This document shows positions 1 through 8,920 of a stretch of DNA of 62,230 bases, one piece after another. The notes under the pieces are model-generated. The model was not told where the DNA came from and did not search any database. It worked only from the letters and a program-made list of their open reading frames with translations. A program made the translations under genes and the position numbers. Numbering within the stretch: the stretch's first letter is position 1; each line of letters starts with the position of its first letter. Origin of the DNA: CAZVWW01 sp964631265 (GTDB lineage Bacteria; Thermotogota; Thermotogae; MWEM01); NCBI GenBank assembly GCA_964631265.1, contig CAZVWW010000003.1:1-62230 (forward strand), written 5' to 3'.

Positions 1-1121
1 CTCTCTCGCATGGCACGATTGATATACGTCATGTTCTTAAGGAGCTGAACCTGTTCTTTCTGTTTTGCCAGGATCCGCTCATTGGTAAGGGTTAGAGCCC
101 GATAACGTTTATTCTCCCTTGAGAGCTCGGACAGATACTTCAGCTTTGAAACACCTAACGAGATCCTCGAAGCAATATCCTCCAAAAGGGCCAGATCGAT
201 CTCGTCGAAATGCTTGTACGGCCTGTAAAGATTCTGCGCCTTTCTGTTGATTAAAATGACAACCCCGTATATGTCGTTATCATGATAAAGCGGTGCGGCG
301 ATGGCGGATTTAATTGAGATATCGATCATGTCAAGTGCGGCTCTGGGGTCCCTCTTTGCCGAGATGGAGAGGACCGGTTCCCTGTTGGTAAAACACCACC
401 CCACCATGCCGTGGTCCGTGGGAATGGTCTTTCGCATGATCTTGTCTTCATCCATACCGTACCAGTAGGAGATCTCGAGTTCATCATTCGGGTTTTTCAA
501 CCATATGGAACCGTTTTCCACATTCAGCATCGAACACGTCGTGTTTAATGATTCACGATAAAGTGAATCTTCATCCTGTGCCTTGTTGACGAGTTCGTGA
601 AGTCTTGTCAGGCTTAAGAGTTTCTGGGTGTTATCCCGATACAGTCTGTTCTCGATCGAGAGCTTGACGATCTTCCCGATGCTTCTCAGCAGTTCGATAA
701 AGGTCGAAAAATTATCCTCAAGCGTTGAATAATCGTCAAAACCGAACATGATCATCCCGATCAGTTCATTTCTGTCCAGTACGGGAAAAAGCATCAGTTT
801 GTCAGAATCGAAGATTCGATGTTTTTCTTTCAAATCTTCTGTTTTCATATTGACAAGATTTCCCTTTTTAATCTCCTGATAGGCATCGAGTTCCGAGTTC
901 TTAATTTTAAAAACCTTTACAAGCGATTTGTCAAGCGTCGATATACCAAAGAGCCTGAAGGCTTGTTTTTCCCTTTCGAAGATGAAAATAGCACATTCAT
1001 TTGTCTCAAAATTGATCGACAATTCTTCGGCAAGTTTATTAACGCCTTCATCCGAATGGACAATATCCAGATTGAGCAGGGTTTTAAAGATTTTAAGTTG
1101 ATCAAAGCCGGTTTGGCTCAT
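1..1121 (-). CDS. Tandem GAF-domain signalling protein (C-terminus cut by window edge)
   Basis: Reading leftwards from an ATG at 1121, the frame stays open to base 1, giving about 373 residues without a stop. The ATG is preceded by GAAGGAG. Two GAF-like segments are visible, roughly residues 15-155 and 175-325. The second contains a GMVGW turn followed by an IAAPL...GVVILINR strand pattern typical of GAF sensors. A coiled-coil-like stretch begins near residue 340, which usually leads into an output domain (GGDEF, histidine kinase, HD-GYP or PP2C), but that part lies outside the window. It should be cytoplasmic, since no membrane segment is seen. The ligand and output are unknown. Short ORFs on the opposite strand here are shadows. 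Confidence 0.8.
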   Translation of the reverse strand, partial: MSQTGFDQLKIFKTLLNLDIVHSDEGVNKLAEELSINFETNECAIFIFEREKQAFRLFGISTLDKSLVKVFKIKNSELDAYQEIKKGNLVNMKTEDLKEKHRIFDSDKLMLFPVLDRNELIGMIMFGFDDYSTLEDNFSTFIELLRSIGKIVKLSIENRLYRDNTQKLLSLTRLHELVNKAQDEDSLYRESLNTTCSMLNVENGSIWLKNPNDELEISYWYGMDEDKIMRKTIPTDHGMVGWCFTNREPVLSISAKRDPRAALDMIDISIKSAIAAPLYHDNDIYGVVILINRKAQNLYRPYKHFDEIDLALLEDIASRISLGVSKLKYLSELSRENKRYRALTLTNERILAKQKEQVQLLKNMTYINRAMRE

Positions 1122-1171
1122 ATTTTTTTCTCCTTCAAAAGAGATGGTGTTCCATAGCACTCCTGCAATGA

Positions 1172-1180
1172 ATTATAACA
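1172..1180 (-). promoter_or_regulatory. Extended -10 promoter for the GAF gene
   Basis: On the minus strand the sequence reads TGTTATAAT, a TGnTATAAT extended -10 element about 50 nt before the ATG at 1121. No good -35 is seen, as is usual for this class. Confidence 0.5.
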
Positions 1181-1334
1181 CAGACCGGTAAAGATAAGAA
1201 GTTGTTTTTGTGTGCAAGAATATTCAATCATGCATCTTTATTCACTTAAAAAGTGCGTTGAAAAACAAAATGGCCTGAAAAGGAAACAAAAGGGAGCATG
1301 GGTTTTGAATTATCGGGTTCACACCATTTCTTTC

Positions 1335-1363
1335 TCGACATACGGGGGATTTTCTGATATTAT
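1335..1363 (+). promoter_or_regulatory. Promoter for the aminotransferase-serA operon
   Basis: TCGACA (1335-1340), a 17-nt spacer and TATTAT (1358-1363) resemble a housekeeping promoter. It lies about 80 nt before the start at 1446, which has a strong AAAGGAGG site at about 1431. The 1122-1445 gap holds only this promoter and the divergent one. Confidence 0.5.
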
Positions 1364-1445
1364 AAAGACAGTTAAACCAGAAAGAAAAAATGACGGCAAT
1401 CATAAAAGCGGACAGAAAGCACAGATAAAAAAAGGAGGAATGTAA

Positions 1446-2582
1446 ATGATTAAAAAGAATTACCTGTTGGCTCCCGGACCGACACCGGTCCCGAATGACA
1501 TCCTGTTGGCTGGTGCTCAGGAGACCATACATCACAGAACACCTCAGTTTGTTAAGATTCAGGAGGAGACACTTGAAAAGGCGAAGATGCTTTTTCAAAC
1601 AAAGAACGAAGTCATGTCACTGGTTTCAACCGGAACGGGTTCTATGGAGGCAGCTGTAGCGAATATCGTTTCTGAGGGCGATAAAGTCATCGTTGTGGAT
1701 GGCGGCAAATTTGGTGAAAGATGGGTTGAAATCTGCGAGGCATTCGGTGCTGAGATTGATCTGATAAAACTGAAATGGGGCGATTATGCAAGACCGGAAC
1801 AGATAAAAGAAGCGTTAGAGAAGAACCCCGATACAGTAGCTGTTTTCACAACACACAGCGAGACATCAACCGGAACGGTGAATCCGATTGAAGAATTGGG
1901 AAATGTGGTTAAAGAATACAAGGCCCTCATGGTCGTCGATTCTGTAAGTGGACTACTGGCAGAACCGTTGAAGATGGATGACTGGCATGTTGATATCGTC
2001 TGCACCGGTCTTCAGAAGGGAGTCATGCTACCCCCGGGGTTGGCCCTTATAACCCTCAGTGAAAAGGCCTGGAAGAGAGTTGACGAATGCAAGCGAGGGG
2101 AAAAATACTACTTTGACCTCAAAAAATACCGAAAAAAATATCCGGATTCTCCCTATACGGCAGGTGTCAATCAGATTTACCAGTTGAAAAAGGCAATTGA
2201 AATGATAGAAGAGGAAGGACTGGAAAACGTCTGGGAGAGGCATAGAATACTCTCCGAGGCCACAAGGGCAGGAGTGAAGGCGCTGGGATTTGAACTGCTC
2301 TCCAAAAAGCCCGGCAACGTCACAACAGCCGTTTTATCTCCTGTGGACACAGTCAAACTCACCAAACTGATGCGAGACAAGTACGGTGTCACGATGGCCG
2401 GCGGACAGGCTGAATACAAAGGGAAAATATTCAGAATGGCACATCTCGGTTATATGGGTAAATTCGACACGATTGTCGGTTTATCCGCTCTCGAGATGGC
2501 ATTCAGAGAACTCGGTCATGAAGTTGAGCTCGGAGCCGCTGTAAAAGCCGCTGAAGAAGTCTTTCTTAAAGAAGGTGTTTAA
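1446..2582 (+). CDS. Class V pyridoxal-phosphate aminotransferase (serine/alanine-glyoxylate type)
   Basis: A 378-residue fold-type I PLP enzyme of the alanine:glyoxylate/serine:pyruvate aminotransferase group. Visible signatures are the N-terminal LLAPGPTPVP, the STGTGSMEA cofactor loop near residue 62, VVDSVSGL with the PLP-ring aspartate near 165, and TGLQKGVMLPPG with the probable Schiff-base lysine K191. The gene starts behind AAAGGAGG and its stop is 1 nt before serA, so the two are co-transcribed. Because the partner makes 3-phosphohydroxypyruvate, this enzyme may act as the phosphoserine transaminase in serine synthesis, as proposed for such pairs in lineages lacking SerC. The reverse direction (serine or glyoxylate catabolism) cannot be excluded. 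Family call firm, substrate inferred. Confidence 0.85.
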   Translation: MIKKNYLLAPGPTPVPNDILLAGAQETIHHRTPQFVKIQEETLEKAKMLFQTKNEVMSLVSTGTGSMEAAVANIVSEGDKVIVVDGGKFGERWVEICEAFGAEIDLIKLKWGDYARPEQIKEALEKNPDTVAVFTTHSETSTGTVNPIEELGNVVKEYKALMVVDSVSGLLAEPLKMDDWHVDIVCTGLQKGVMLPPGLALITLSEKAWKRVDECKRGEKYYFDLKKYRKKYPDSPYTAGVNQIYQLKKAIEMIEEEGLENVWERHRILSEATRAGVKALGFELLSKKPGNVTTAVLSPVDTVKLTKLMRDKYGVTMAGGQAEYKGKIFRMAHLGYMGKFDTIVGLSALEMAFRELGHEVELGAAVKAAEEVFLKEGV

Positions 2583-2583
2583 T

Positions 2584-3504
2584 ATGGCCTGGAAGATTCA
2601 TGTCAACGATCCGCTTGACGAAGATGCAATGAAGAAGCTGAAATCATATGAGAATGCTGACGTAACGGTTGAGCATTATGATAAAGAAACATTAAAGGAC
2701 ACGATCGGTGAAATGGATGCCGTGGTTGTCAGAAGCGCCACCAAGATTCGGAGAGAGATCATTGAAAACGCCCAAAAAATGAAGGTAATCGCCAGAGCGG
2801 GAACAGGCCTTGACAATATCGACCTCGATGCCGCCAAAGAAAAGGGCATCGAGGTTGTCAACACCCCCGGTGCCAACTCAGTCAGTGTTGCTGAGCTCAC
2901 CATCGGGTTGATGCTCTCGCTCTTCAGACATATCCCAAGAGGAACAAACGGTTTAAAGAACCAGCTGTGGGAAAAGAAGAAACTAAGAGGTTATGAACTC
3001 TATAAAAAGACAGTGGGCATCATCGGATTCGGGACAATCGGTAAAGAGGTGGCTAAAAGACTCCTGGCCTTTGATTGCCGAATCGTTGCCTACGATGTGG
3101 TCAAAGACAGTGGAGGTCTCGACGTTGAATTCCTGGAGTTGGATCAGCTTTACAAAGAGGCGGATATCATTACCGTTCACACCCCGTTGATAGATGCAAC
3201 GAAGGGATTAATTGACGATGCGGCCTTCAAAAAGATGAAAGATGATGTCTTCATCATCGATGCGGCAAGAGGCGGGATCCTGAACGAGCAGGCCCTTTGT
3301 GATAATATTGAATCAGGGAAAGTGGCCGGAGCAGCATTGGATGTTTACGATGTTGAACCGCCAACAGACGAACTGAGAAAACGCCTGTTATCCTACGATA
3401 ATGTCATCGGAACCCCGCATATAGGCGCTTCTACCTTCGAGGCACAGAAACGGGTTGGCGAGCAGATTGTGGAAAACCTGATGGAGGCACTTAATAAGGC
3501 ATAA
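2584..3504 (+). CDS. serA: D-3-phosphoglycerate dehydrogenase, short form
   Basis: NAD-dependent 2-hydroxyacid dehydrogenase of about 306 residues, first step of serine biosynthesis. The Rossmann motif GFGTIG, the substrate loop RAGTGLDNID, catalytic arginine in AARGG, glutamate in DVEPP and histidine in TPHIG are all present in order. It ends right after the catalytic core, so the C-terminal ACT domain that gives serine feedback inhibition in many SerA proteins is absent. I chose ATG 2584, one base after the upstream stop and 8 nt after GAAGG, rather than an in-frame GTG at 2575. Co-transcribed with the aminotransferase, and followed by a strong terminator. Confidence 0.88.
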   Translation: MAWKIHVNDPLDEDAMKKLKSYENADVTVEHYDKETLKDTIGEMDAVVVRSATKIRREIIENAQKMKVIARAGTGLDNIDLDAAKEKGIEVVNTPGANSVSVAELTIGLMLSLFRHIPRGTNGLKNQLWEKKKLRGYELYKKTVGIIGFGTIGKEVAKRLLAFDCRIVAYDVVKDSGGLDVEFLELDQLYKEADIITVHTPLIDATKGLIDDAAFKKMKDDVFIIDAARGGILNEQALCDNIESGKVAGAALDVYDVEPPTDELRKRLLSYDNVIGTPHIGASTFEAQKRVGEQIVENLMEALNKA

Positions 3505-3511
3505 TCAAATT

Positions 3512-3546
3512 GCTCCGTTATCGTTCGATAACGGAGCTTTCTTTTT
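3512..3546 (+). terminator. Rho-independent terminator after serA
   Basis: Perfect 11-bp stem (3512-3522 with 3527-3537), GTTC loop and a T-rich tail TTTCTTTTTT. It sits between convergent serA and the phosphoglucomutase gene. Confidence 0.9.
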
Positions 3547-3549
3547 TGC

Positions 3550-5241
3550 TTATTCCACTTTGTACAACATCTCTTTTATCGCTTCCTGGATGATCTCAGC
3601 CTTCTCATCGGAAAGGTTCTTGTCTTCGCCGTTCGAATAAACATAGACCTTCAGCTTGGGCTCAGTGCCCGAAGGTCTGATGGCAAACCAGGACTTGTCC
3701 TCGAGGATAAACTTCAACGCATTTGTCCCGGGCACATCGATGATGGCCTGATCGAGAAAATCTATTTCAGCGACAACATCCATGTCGGCGATATTTTCAG
3801 GTGGATGAGCTCTGATGGCATCCATCATTCTTTTGATGCGTTTTTTGCCTTCCATACCCTCCAGAACCAGTGAAAAAGGTGCTTCTGTCTTGTAACCCAC
3901 TTCCTTGTAGATGCCCTCCAGCACATCAAGCAGGGTCTTGTTCTCGCGTGCGAAAAAGCCTGCTGCTTCAACAAGCAGCATCGATGAGATGACAGCATCT
4001 TTGTCCCTGACCCGTGTTCCATAGACATAGCCGATGCTCTCTTCATAGCCGAAGATAAACTCATATTCGCCTGTTTTTTCGAATTCGTTTGCCTTTCCAC
4101 AGATATTCTTGAATCCGGTCAGACTTTCAACAGTCTTTACACCGTACTTTTCGGCAATCTTTTCTCCCATATCGCCTGTTACGATTGACTTGACAATAAC
4201 CCCGTTCTGAGGAATCCTGTTTTGTTCATCAAGCGCCTGCAGTATATATTTAATCAGGATGGCACCGGTCTGATTGCCGTTAAAAGGAACATATTTATCC
4301 CCGTCTTTAATCATCACAGCGAGTCTGTCGCAATCGGGATCCGTTGCGAGTAACAGATCGGCATTTTTCTTTCTCCCAAGGTCTATCGCGTATTGAAAGG
4401 CATTCAGGTCCTCGGGATTCGGATAACCGACAGTTGTGAAATCGGGATCGGGTTTTTCCTGTTCGGGTACAACAAAGACATTTTTGAATCCGCGATCAGC
4501 CAGGACCTTTCGAACCGGGAAATTACCGGTACCGTTTAAAGGGGTGTAGACAATTCGAAGGTCCTTATTGACATCGTCCCGTAAAGACAGCGATTTGACC
4601 ATCTTCAAATACGCATTGTCAATATCCTCTCCAATGTATTGAAGCAGTCCCTTATCAAGGGCCTCTTTTTCATCCATCTGCTTTATTGAAGAAAAGTCCG
4701 TTATATGCTTTATGTATTCGGTGATGGGATCGGCAATGTCTCTGAGGATCTGAGAGCCCTCTTTCCAATAGACTTTGTAACCGTTGTAGGCCTGTGGATT
4801 GTGACTGGCGGTGACGACAATCCCGGATTGTGTTTTCAGGTAGCGTACAGCGAAGGATAATTCAGGAGTGGATCTGAGTGATTCGAATAGATAAGCCTTT
4901 ATCCCATTCTGAGCCAGGACCAGCGCAGCTGTTTTGGCAAAGAGATCGGAAAAATGCCGGCAATCATAGGCGATCGCCACTCCTTTTTTCATTGCAGTTT
5001 CCCCGTGGTCTTTTATGACTTCCGCGAGTCCCTGTGTTGCCCTCGCGATAATGTATTGGTTCATCCTGTTTGTGCCGGCCCCTATCTTCCCTCTTAGGCC
5101 GGCTGTCCCGAACTCAAGGTCGGTATAGAATCTGTCTTTGATCTCATCATCATTTCCCTTGATAGATTCCAGTTCTTTGGTTGTTTCGGGATCAAAGAAG
5201 TCGTTATTCAGCCATTCTTTGTATTTCTCCATATAGTCCAT
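3550..5241 (-). CDS. pgcA: Phosphoglucomutase / phosphomannomutase
   Basis: A 563-residue alpha-D-phosphohexomutase interconverting glucose-1-phosphate and glucose-6-phosphate. All four family signatures are present: FGTAGLRG near residue 44, the phosphoserine loop TASHNPQ with S146, the metal loop DPDCDRLAV (301-309), the sugar loop EES (400-402), and RPSGTEPK near the C-terminus. The length fits the large PgcA/PGM2-like subgroup of Firmicutes and related bacteria. The ATG at 5241 follows GGGGGTG. In this genome it would take the glucose-1-phosphate made by the glucan phosphorylase at 45.7 kb into glycolysis. Monocistronic by appearance. The exact sugar preference (glucose or mannose) cannot be read from the sequence. 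Confidence 0.92.
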   Translation of the reverse strand: MDYMEKYKEWLNNDFFDPETTKELESIKGNDDEIKDRFYTDLEFGTAGLRGKIGAGTNRMNQYIIARATQGLAEVIKDHGETAMKKGVAIAYDCRHFSDLFAKTAALVLAQNGIKAYLFESLRSTPELSFAVRYLKTQSGIVVTASHNPQAYNGYKVYWKEGSQILRDIADPITEYIKHITDFSSIKQMDEKEALDKGLLQYIGEDIDNAYLKMVKSLSLRDDVNKDLRIVYTPLNGTGNFPVRKVLADRGFKNVFVVPEQEKPDPDFTTVGYPNPEDLNAFQYAIDLGRKKNADLLLATDPDCDRLAVMIKDGDKYVPFNGNQTGAILIKYILQALDEQNRIPQNGVIVKSIVTGDMGEKIAEKYGVKTVESLTGFKNICGKANEFEKTGEYEFIFGYEESIGYVYGTRVRDKDAVISSMLLVEAAGFFARENKTLLDVLEGIYKEVGYKTEAPFSLVLEGMEGKKRIKRMMDAIRAHPPENIADMDVVAEIDFLDQAIIDVPGTNALKFILEDKSWFAIRPSGTEPKLKVYVYSNGEDKNLSDEKAEIIQEAIKEMLYKVE

Positions 5242-5296
5242 TTATAACCACACCCCCGTTATTATTTGTTTTCTTGATTATACCATTAATAAGCGC

Positions 5297-5866
5297 CTAA
5301 TCACGAAGCATAGAATCCGGATCGTTTTTCTGAGCGAGAAAAAACCGTTCCAACACTTCCATATCCATCCCTTTTTTTCTTCTCACAAGGGAAATGCTCT
5401 CAATTCTTACATCATGTTTGAACGTTATCGGCAGGAGATAGGCAATTAACTTCGCAATGTTTTCATCCGATACATCCTCAATGGCAAGACTTATATGCGG
5501 GATCCATCTATGAGGGATGTAATGCTTTTTTGGTTTCTTTGATAATTTTGAAAAGACTTCGAATAATGTGCTCTGAAACTTGAGTAATTCAACGGTGGGT
5601 TTGATTTGAATATATACGGCCGGTCTTTTTCCGGTAAAGATTCCGATCCCGTTCGTCTTGATGACAAACGGGAAATGCCTTTTTCTGAGTCTGTCAATTT
5701 CATCTTTTACTTTTGTTTCATCACATTCTTGAGCAATCACCCAGGTTAAATGCGGTAATGTCGTGCTTTTAACTCTGTTGATTCCAAACAGAAGATGCAA
5801 TCGTTCCCAGATCTTTTCCACTTCATCGTGTATATATTGCGGCAATTGTGTGATTAACCCGTTCAA
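5297..5866 (-). CDS. 2H phosphoesterase (LigT/ThpR-like RNA 2',3'-cyclic phosphodiesterase)
   Basis: A 189-residue protein with the two H-x-T/S motifs that define the 2H superfamily: PHLTWV near residue 48 and PHISLA near residue 131. Members open 2',3'-cyclic phosphates at RNA ends or ligate tRNA halves in vitro, and the physiological role is mostly unclear. The spacing between the motifs is right for LigT/ThpR proteins and the length is normal. The start is a TTG at 5866 preceded by GGGGAA; no ATG is available before the first motif. Not obviously in an operon. Confidence 0.72.
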   Translation of the reverse strand: MNGLITQLPQYIHDEVEKIWERLHLLFGINRVKSTTLPHLTWVIAQECDETKVKDEIDRLRKRHFPFVIKTNGIGIFTGKRPAVYIQIKPTVELLKFQSTLFEVFSKLSKKPKKHYIPHRWIPHISLAIEDVSDENIAKLIAYLLPITFKHDVRIESISLVRRKKGMDMEVLERFFLAQKNDPDSMLRD

Positions 5867-5901
5867 ATCGTATCATTCCCCGGTGAGTTGCTGTGATAGT
5901 A

Positions 5902-5910
5902 TGGTATAAT
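5902..5910 (+). promoter_or_regulatory. Extended -10 promoter for the lipoprotein gene
   Basis: TGGTATAAT, a perfect extended -10, lies about 60 nt before the start at 5973. No convincing -35. Confidence 0.5.
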
Positions 5911-5972
5911 TTCATTAATGGGATGAATTCATCTCACTGACTATTATACATTACTTGGAGAGGGGTGCAATA

Positions 5973-7532
5973 ATGAAAAAAGGAATATTGATTTTGGTAA
6001 TAGCTCTAATGGTCTTATTAGCAGGCTGTGCTAAATTTGAGGAATGGTTTTTAGGGGAAGACGAGTATCAGGACAACGATAACGAAACGGTCGAAACAAC
6101 ATTGTCGGATTTTAACAATGTATCTCAGGACTCGCCTGAGTATGTTGTCAAAAGTCTTAACGACGGGGATGTCGTTACAATGCTCTCAGCTCTCATTTCG
6201 ACAGGCATGGCTATTGAAGCAAGAGAGGTTGAACAACCTCAAAGTGAGTATCTCGAGCAAGTCATAGCGCTTTTGAATCAGGCCCTGTCAACTATCAACG
6301 CGAATCAGGAAGGATACAGTATCCTCTCCGAGATCAGTGAGCTTGGGGAAAGTATCAGAGAGCGCCCGGATCGATACGACATCAAGATAACACTTGAGGG
6401 GCAGGCAAGAGAGACCATGCTTGAAAACCTCAGTCAGTTGTTAAACGAAGATTTATCGGGCAACACCGAGTTGGTTATTGATTATCGCGATCTGGCGGTT
6501 ATGATATACGGCGTCGAGGCGATCATTGACTTTAAAGAGAGAAGCGAGGAGCTCATCACGATACTGGAGGAAACAGATGATTACATCGGCCAGACAGAAA
6601 CACCCTTTAAGCCCGGTTTCTTAACCATTGTTGAAGCAGTAGACTGGGAGACACTCTTAAGCCAGAACACAGAGAGTACCTGGGGGGAACTGCAGTCTAT
6701 CTGGAATCAGATATGTGCTGTGACCTCCCCGGAGAGTAAGATGAGATTGAATGATGTATTTCTGGATGAGATTCTGACCCTTCCCGATATCGATTTTGCC
6801 ATCGAATATATGAATCTCTTCCTGGCTTTTGCGTACGATCTTTACGGTTTTGAAGAACAGAAGACCGATGAAAACGGATGGACTTCTTACAACAGCGTGT
6901 ATCAGATCGTTGCAGAAGGGGGATATGCGGAAAAGAGTGAGACTATCGCACTTTTCAAACCGGTGCTGAACAAGACGTTGGCGGAATTGACAAGCGAACC
7001 GGCAATGATGTTGACTAAGCGGGAGATTTCCCAGGATATTCAGATAACGCTTAACGGAACCACGATCACTGAGAATACAAAACTGCTCGTGATTTTGGAA
7101 ACGCTGGCGCCCGACTTTTTAAACGACGAGATCGATTTTGAAATGGATTATAATGCCGTGATTCCAATTGAAGGACAGACCGATCTCGGACTCAACGTCG
7201 ACGTTGACTTGACCGTGCTGTTGACAGAGCTCTCCGGGCTTGAGACATCTGAAACGAACTTCGCTGCGGACAAGACACTCTTTGATGTCCTGATCGACAA
7301 CGAGATTTGGACAATCATCAACAATCCGGCGATTCTTAACAGCACTCTTTTTATGAGCCTGCTGCAGGGGGCTGGCAACAACATAGATTTCTTCGATGTG
7401 GACAGCAACAGTTCAATGAGCGTTAATTACGAAGCGGGAGATAACAACACCTTTGATATCAACCTGGATCTCGACAACTACACCTTCTGGGATGTCATCG
7501 AGATGTATCTTAACCCCGTACCGCCTGAGTGA
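5973..7532 (+). CDS. Secreted lipoprotein of unknown function
   Basis: 519 residues. The N-terminus is a clear type II signal peptide: MKKG, a hydrophobic stretch, then the lipobox LLAGC with C19 or thereabouts as the lipidated cysteine. The mature part is acidic, rich in helices and lacks cysteines, with several LLTEL/LSQLL-like leucine-rich patches but no family I recognise. The ATG at 5973 is preceded by GGAGAGG; an in-frame TTG upstream at 5955 would add six residues before the signal peptide and is unlikely. The last third contains regularly alternating D/N-rich strands, suggesting a beta domain. It stands alone between convergent genes. Predicted location is the outer face of a membrane. 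Confidence 0.75.
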   Translation: MKKGILILVIALMVLLAGCAKFEEWFLGEDEYQDNDNETVETTLSDFNNVSQDSPEYVVKSLNDGDVVTMLSALISTGMAIEAREVEQPQSEYLEQVIALLNQALSTINANQEGYSILSEISELGESIRERPDRYDIKITLEGQARETMLENLSQLLNEDLSGNTELVIDYRDLAVMIYGVEAIIDFKERSEELITILEETDDYIGQTETPFKPGFLTIVEAVDWETLLSQNTESTWGELQSIWNQICAVTSPESKMRLNDVFLDEILTLPDIDFAIEYMNLFLAFAYDLYGFEEQKTDENGWTSYNSVYQIVAEGGYAEKSETIALFKPVLNKTLAELTSEPAMMLTKREISQDIQITLNGTTITENTKLLVILETLAPDFLNDEIDFEMDYNAVIPIEGQTDLGLNVDVDLTVLLTELSGLETSETNFAADKTLFDVLIDNEIWTIINNPAILNSTLFMSLLQGAGNNIDFFDVDSNSSMSVNYEAGDNNTFDINLDLDNYTFWDVIEMYLNPVPPE

Positions 7533-7550
7533 TCTTGAACGATTCTTATA

Positions 7551-7578
7551 AAACGGATCGGTTGATGCCGATCCGTTT
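7551..7578. terminator. Bidirectional hairpin between convergent genes
   Basis: 10-bp perfect stem (AAACGGATCG with CGATCCGTTT) and an 8-nt loop. It overlaps the stop codon of the symporter gene. The T-run is short on both strands. Confidence 0.6.
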
Positions 7579-8920
7579 ACTTATCCCTGTTCTTCTTCCA
7601 TAACCTGAACCAGAAAAGATAAAGAAAGACACCATAAGCAATCAACGCCAGAAAACTGTAAAGAAAGAGATCGGTGTTGCCCGATTTCATGCCGATGGCC
7701 GGTATGTTCAAAACCAGTATCATTGGAAACCCGAAGAGTATGGCAACGCCGCTTCCAAAGATGAGGTTTTCAGGAACCCCGCTTTTCATAAGGGGATCAA
7801 CCTCGCGCAGGAGGGCCATTCCCGTTGAGATGGTTCCGGTTAAATGACCGAAGAAACCGATCGTATTGGGCAGATGATTTTTTTTCATTGTCTTCTTGAC
7901 GATGAAGGAGACGTAGGCGAATGTTACAAGCCCGCCGGTGAAGGTAATGACGAATATCGGCCAGAACGTGTGTGAAATCCTTTCAAGAACGACTGCACTG
8001 ATCGAAGCGGCCACCATAAAGTCAAAAACAAAACCCGCAATTCTTTGTAATAAGAAGTTGTTGAGATATTTTTCTTTTGTCCAGCCCTTTTTGTGCGCAA
8101 AATTATACCCTCTTCTGAAAACGATGGCAATGACAGCACCGAAGACAAAATGGAATCCCCAGAGTGTGGTTCCGAGCCCGCTGCCGAACTCTCCAAGGCT
8201 TTCCAGAAGCATGTTTACCCCACCAAGTATCAGATAGACAAGCACATACACAAAACCGATCAGAACCATCTGAATGGTCAGCCCGTCCATATCCGAGAAT
8301 TCATAATCTTTCACCTTAATCTCTTTTTTCTGTTCTATCTGTACCTTTTTATCTCTTATCTTTCCCTTCAGGAGTATATTCAGTATGATAATACCCCCGA
8401 TCGTGGCCCAGCCGAAACCGGCTGTGGCTATGGCAAGTCCAATCGATCCGCCGTTGACCATGCCGAGTTGTTCCCATTGTGTTCCAATTGAAAAGGCCTG
8501 ACCGGGCCCTTGTCCAAACCCCATTGGCATCAGCAGGCCCATTACAGGGGGAACAGCCTTGTCAGCGAGTGACCAGAGGAGGGTCATACCGAACCCGAGT
8601 ACCCCCTGAACAAGATAAGTCGTGATAATGATAAGCCCGGCATTCATCGCATTCCAATCTTTTTGTGATTTGCGACTGCTTCTCAGACTAAGGCTGATGA
8701 AACCGATGGCCATCAGATGATAAATCAGAGGTCCAAGGGCATCCACATTAACAGGTATCAGATTAAGGAGATTGGGGCCGAGAATAAGTCCGAAAAATCC
8801 GGCCAGAATGGAGTTCGGTATTAAATATCTTCTCAAGGGGGGAAAGAACCGCTTGGCCAAAACGGCCATCCCAAAGAACATCAATATATAAACGACATCA
8901 TCTATTGTTTCCCAAAACAT
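7577..8920 (-). CDS. gltS: Sodium/glutamate symporter, GltS family
   Basis: About 447 residues with ten or more hydrophobic segments arranged as two inverted halves around a charged cytoplasmic loop near residues 200-215. The pore-loop motif GFGQGPGQA near residue 145 matches the GFGPGQA signature of GltS. The family imports L-glutamate (some members other acids) with Na+. The start chosen is ATG 8920, 7 nt after GGAGGT; an in-frame GTG at 8929 overlaps that site. The gene overlaps the end of the upstream acyltransferase gene by about 19 nt, so the two are translationally linked. Glutamate uptake fits the amino-acid-fermenting character of the window. Confidence 0.85.
   Translation of the reverse strand: MFWETIDDVVYILMFFGMAVLAKRFFPPLRRYLIPNSILAGFFGLILGPNLLNLIPVNVDALGPLIYHLMAIGFISLSLRSSRKSQKDWNAMNAGLIIITTYLVQGVLGFGMTLLWSLADKAVPPVMGLLMPMGFGQGPGQAFSIGTQWEQLGMVNGGSIGLAIATAGFGWATIGGIIILNILLKGKIRDKKVQIEQKKEIKVKDYEFSDMDGLTIQMVLIGFVYVLVYLILGGVNMLLESLGEFGSGLGTTLWGFHFVFGAVIAIVFRRGYNFAHKKGWTKEKYLNNFLLQRIAGFVFDFMVAASISAVVLERISHTFWPIFVITFTGGLVTFAYVSFIVKKTMKKNHLPNTIGFFGHLTGTISTGMALLREVDPLMKSGVPENLIFGSGVAILFGFPMILVLNIPAIGMKSGNTDLFLYSFLALIAYGVFLYLFWFRLWKKNRDK

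Noticed and set aside
819..1157. Plus-strand 112-codon frame at the left edge
   Set aside because: It lies opposite a long GAF-domain frame that has recognisable domain motifs and a good RBS; it has neither.
1212..1598. Overlapping frames on both strands upstream of the aminotransferase
   Set aside because: They cover the promoter and RBS of the aminotransferase gene, lack RBS sites and show no known motif.
8093..8491. 132-codon plus-strand frame inside gltS
   Set aside because: Antisense shadow of a membrane protein gene with clear GltS motifs.
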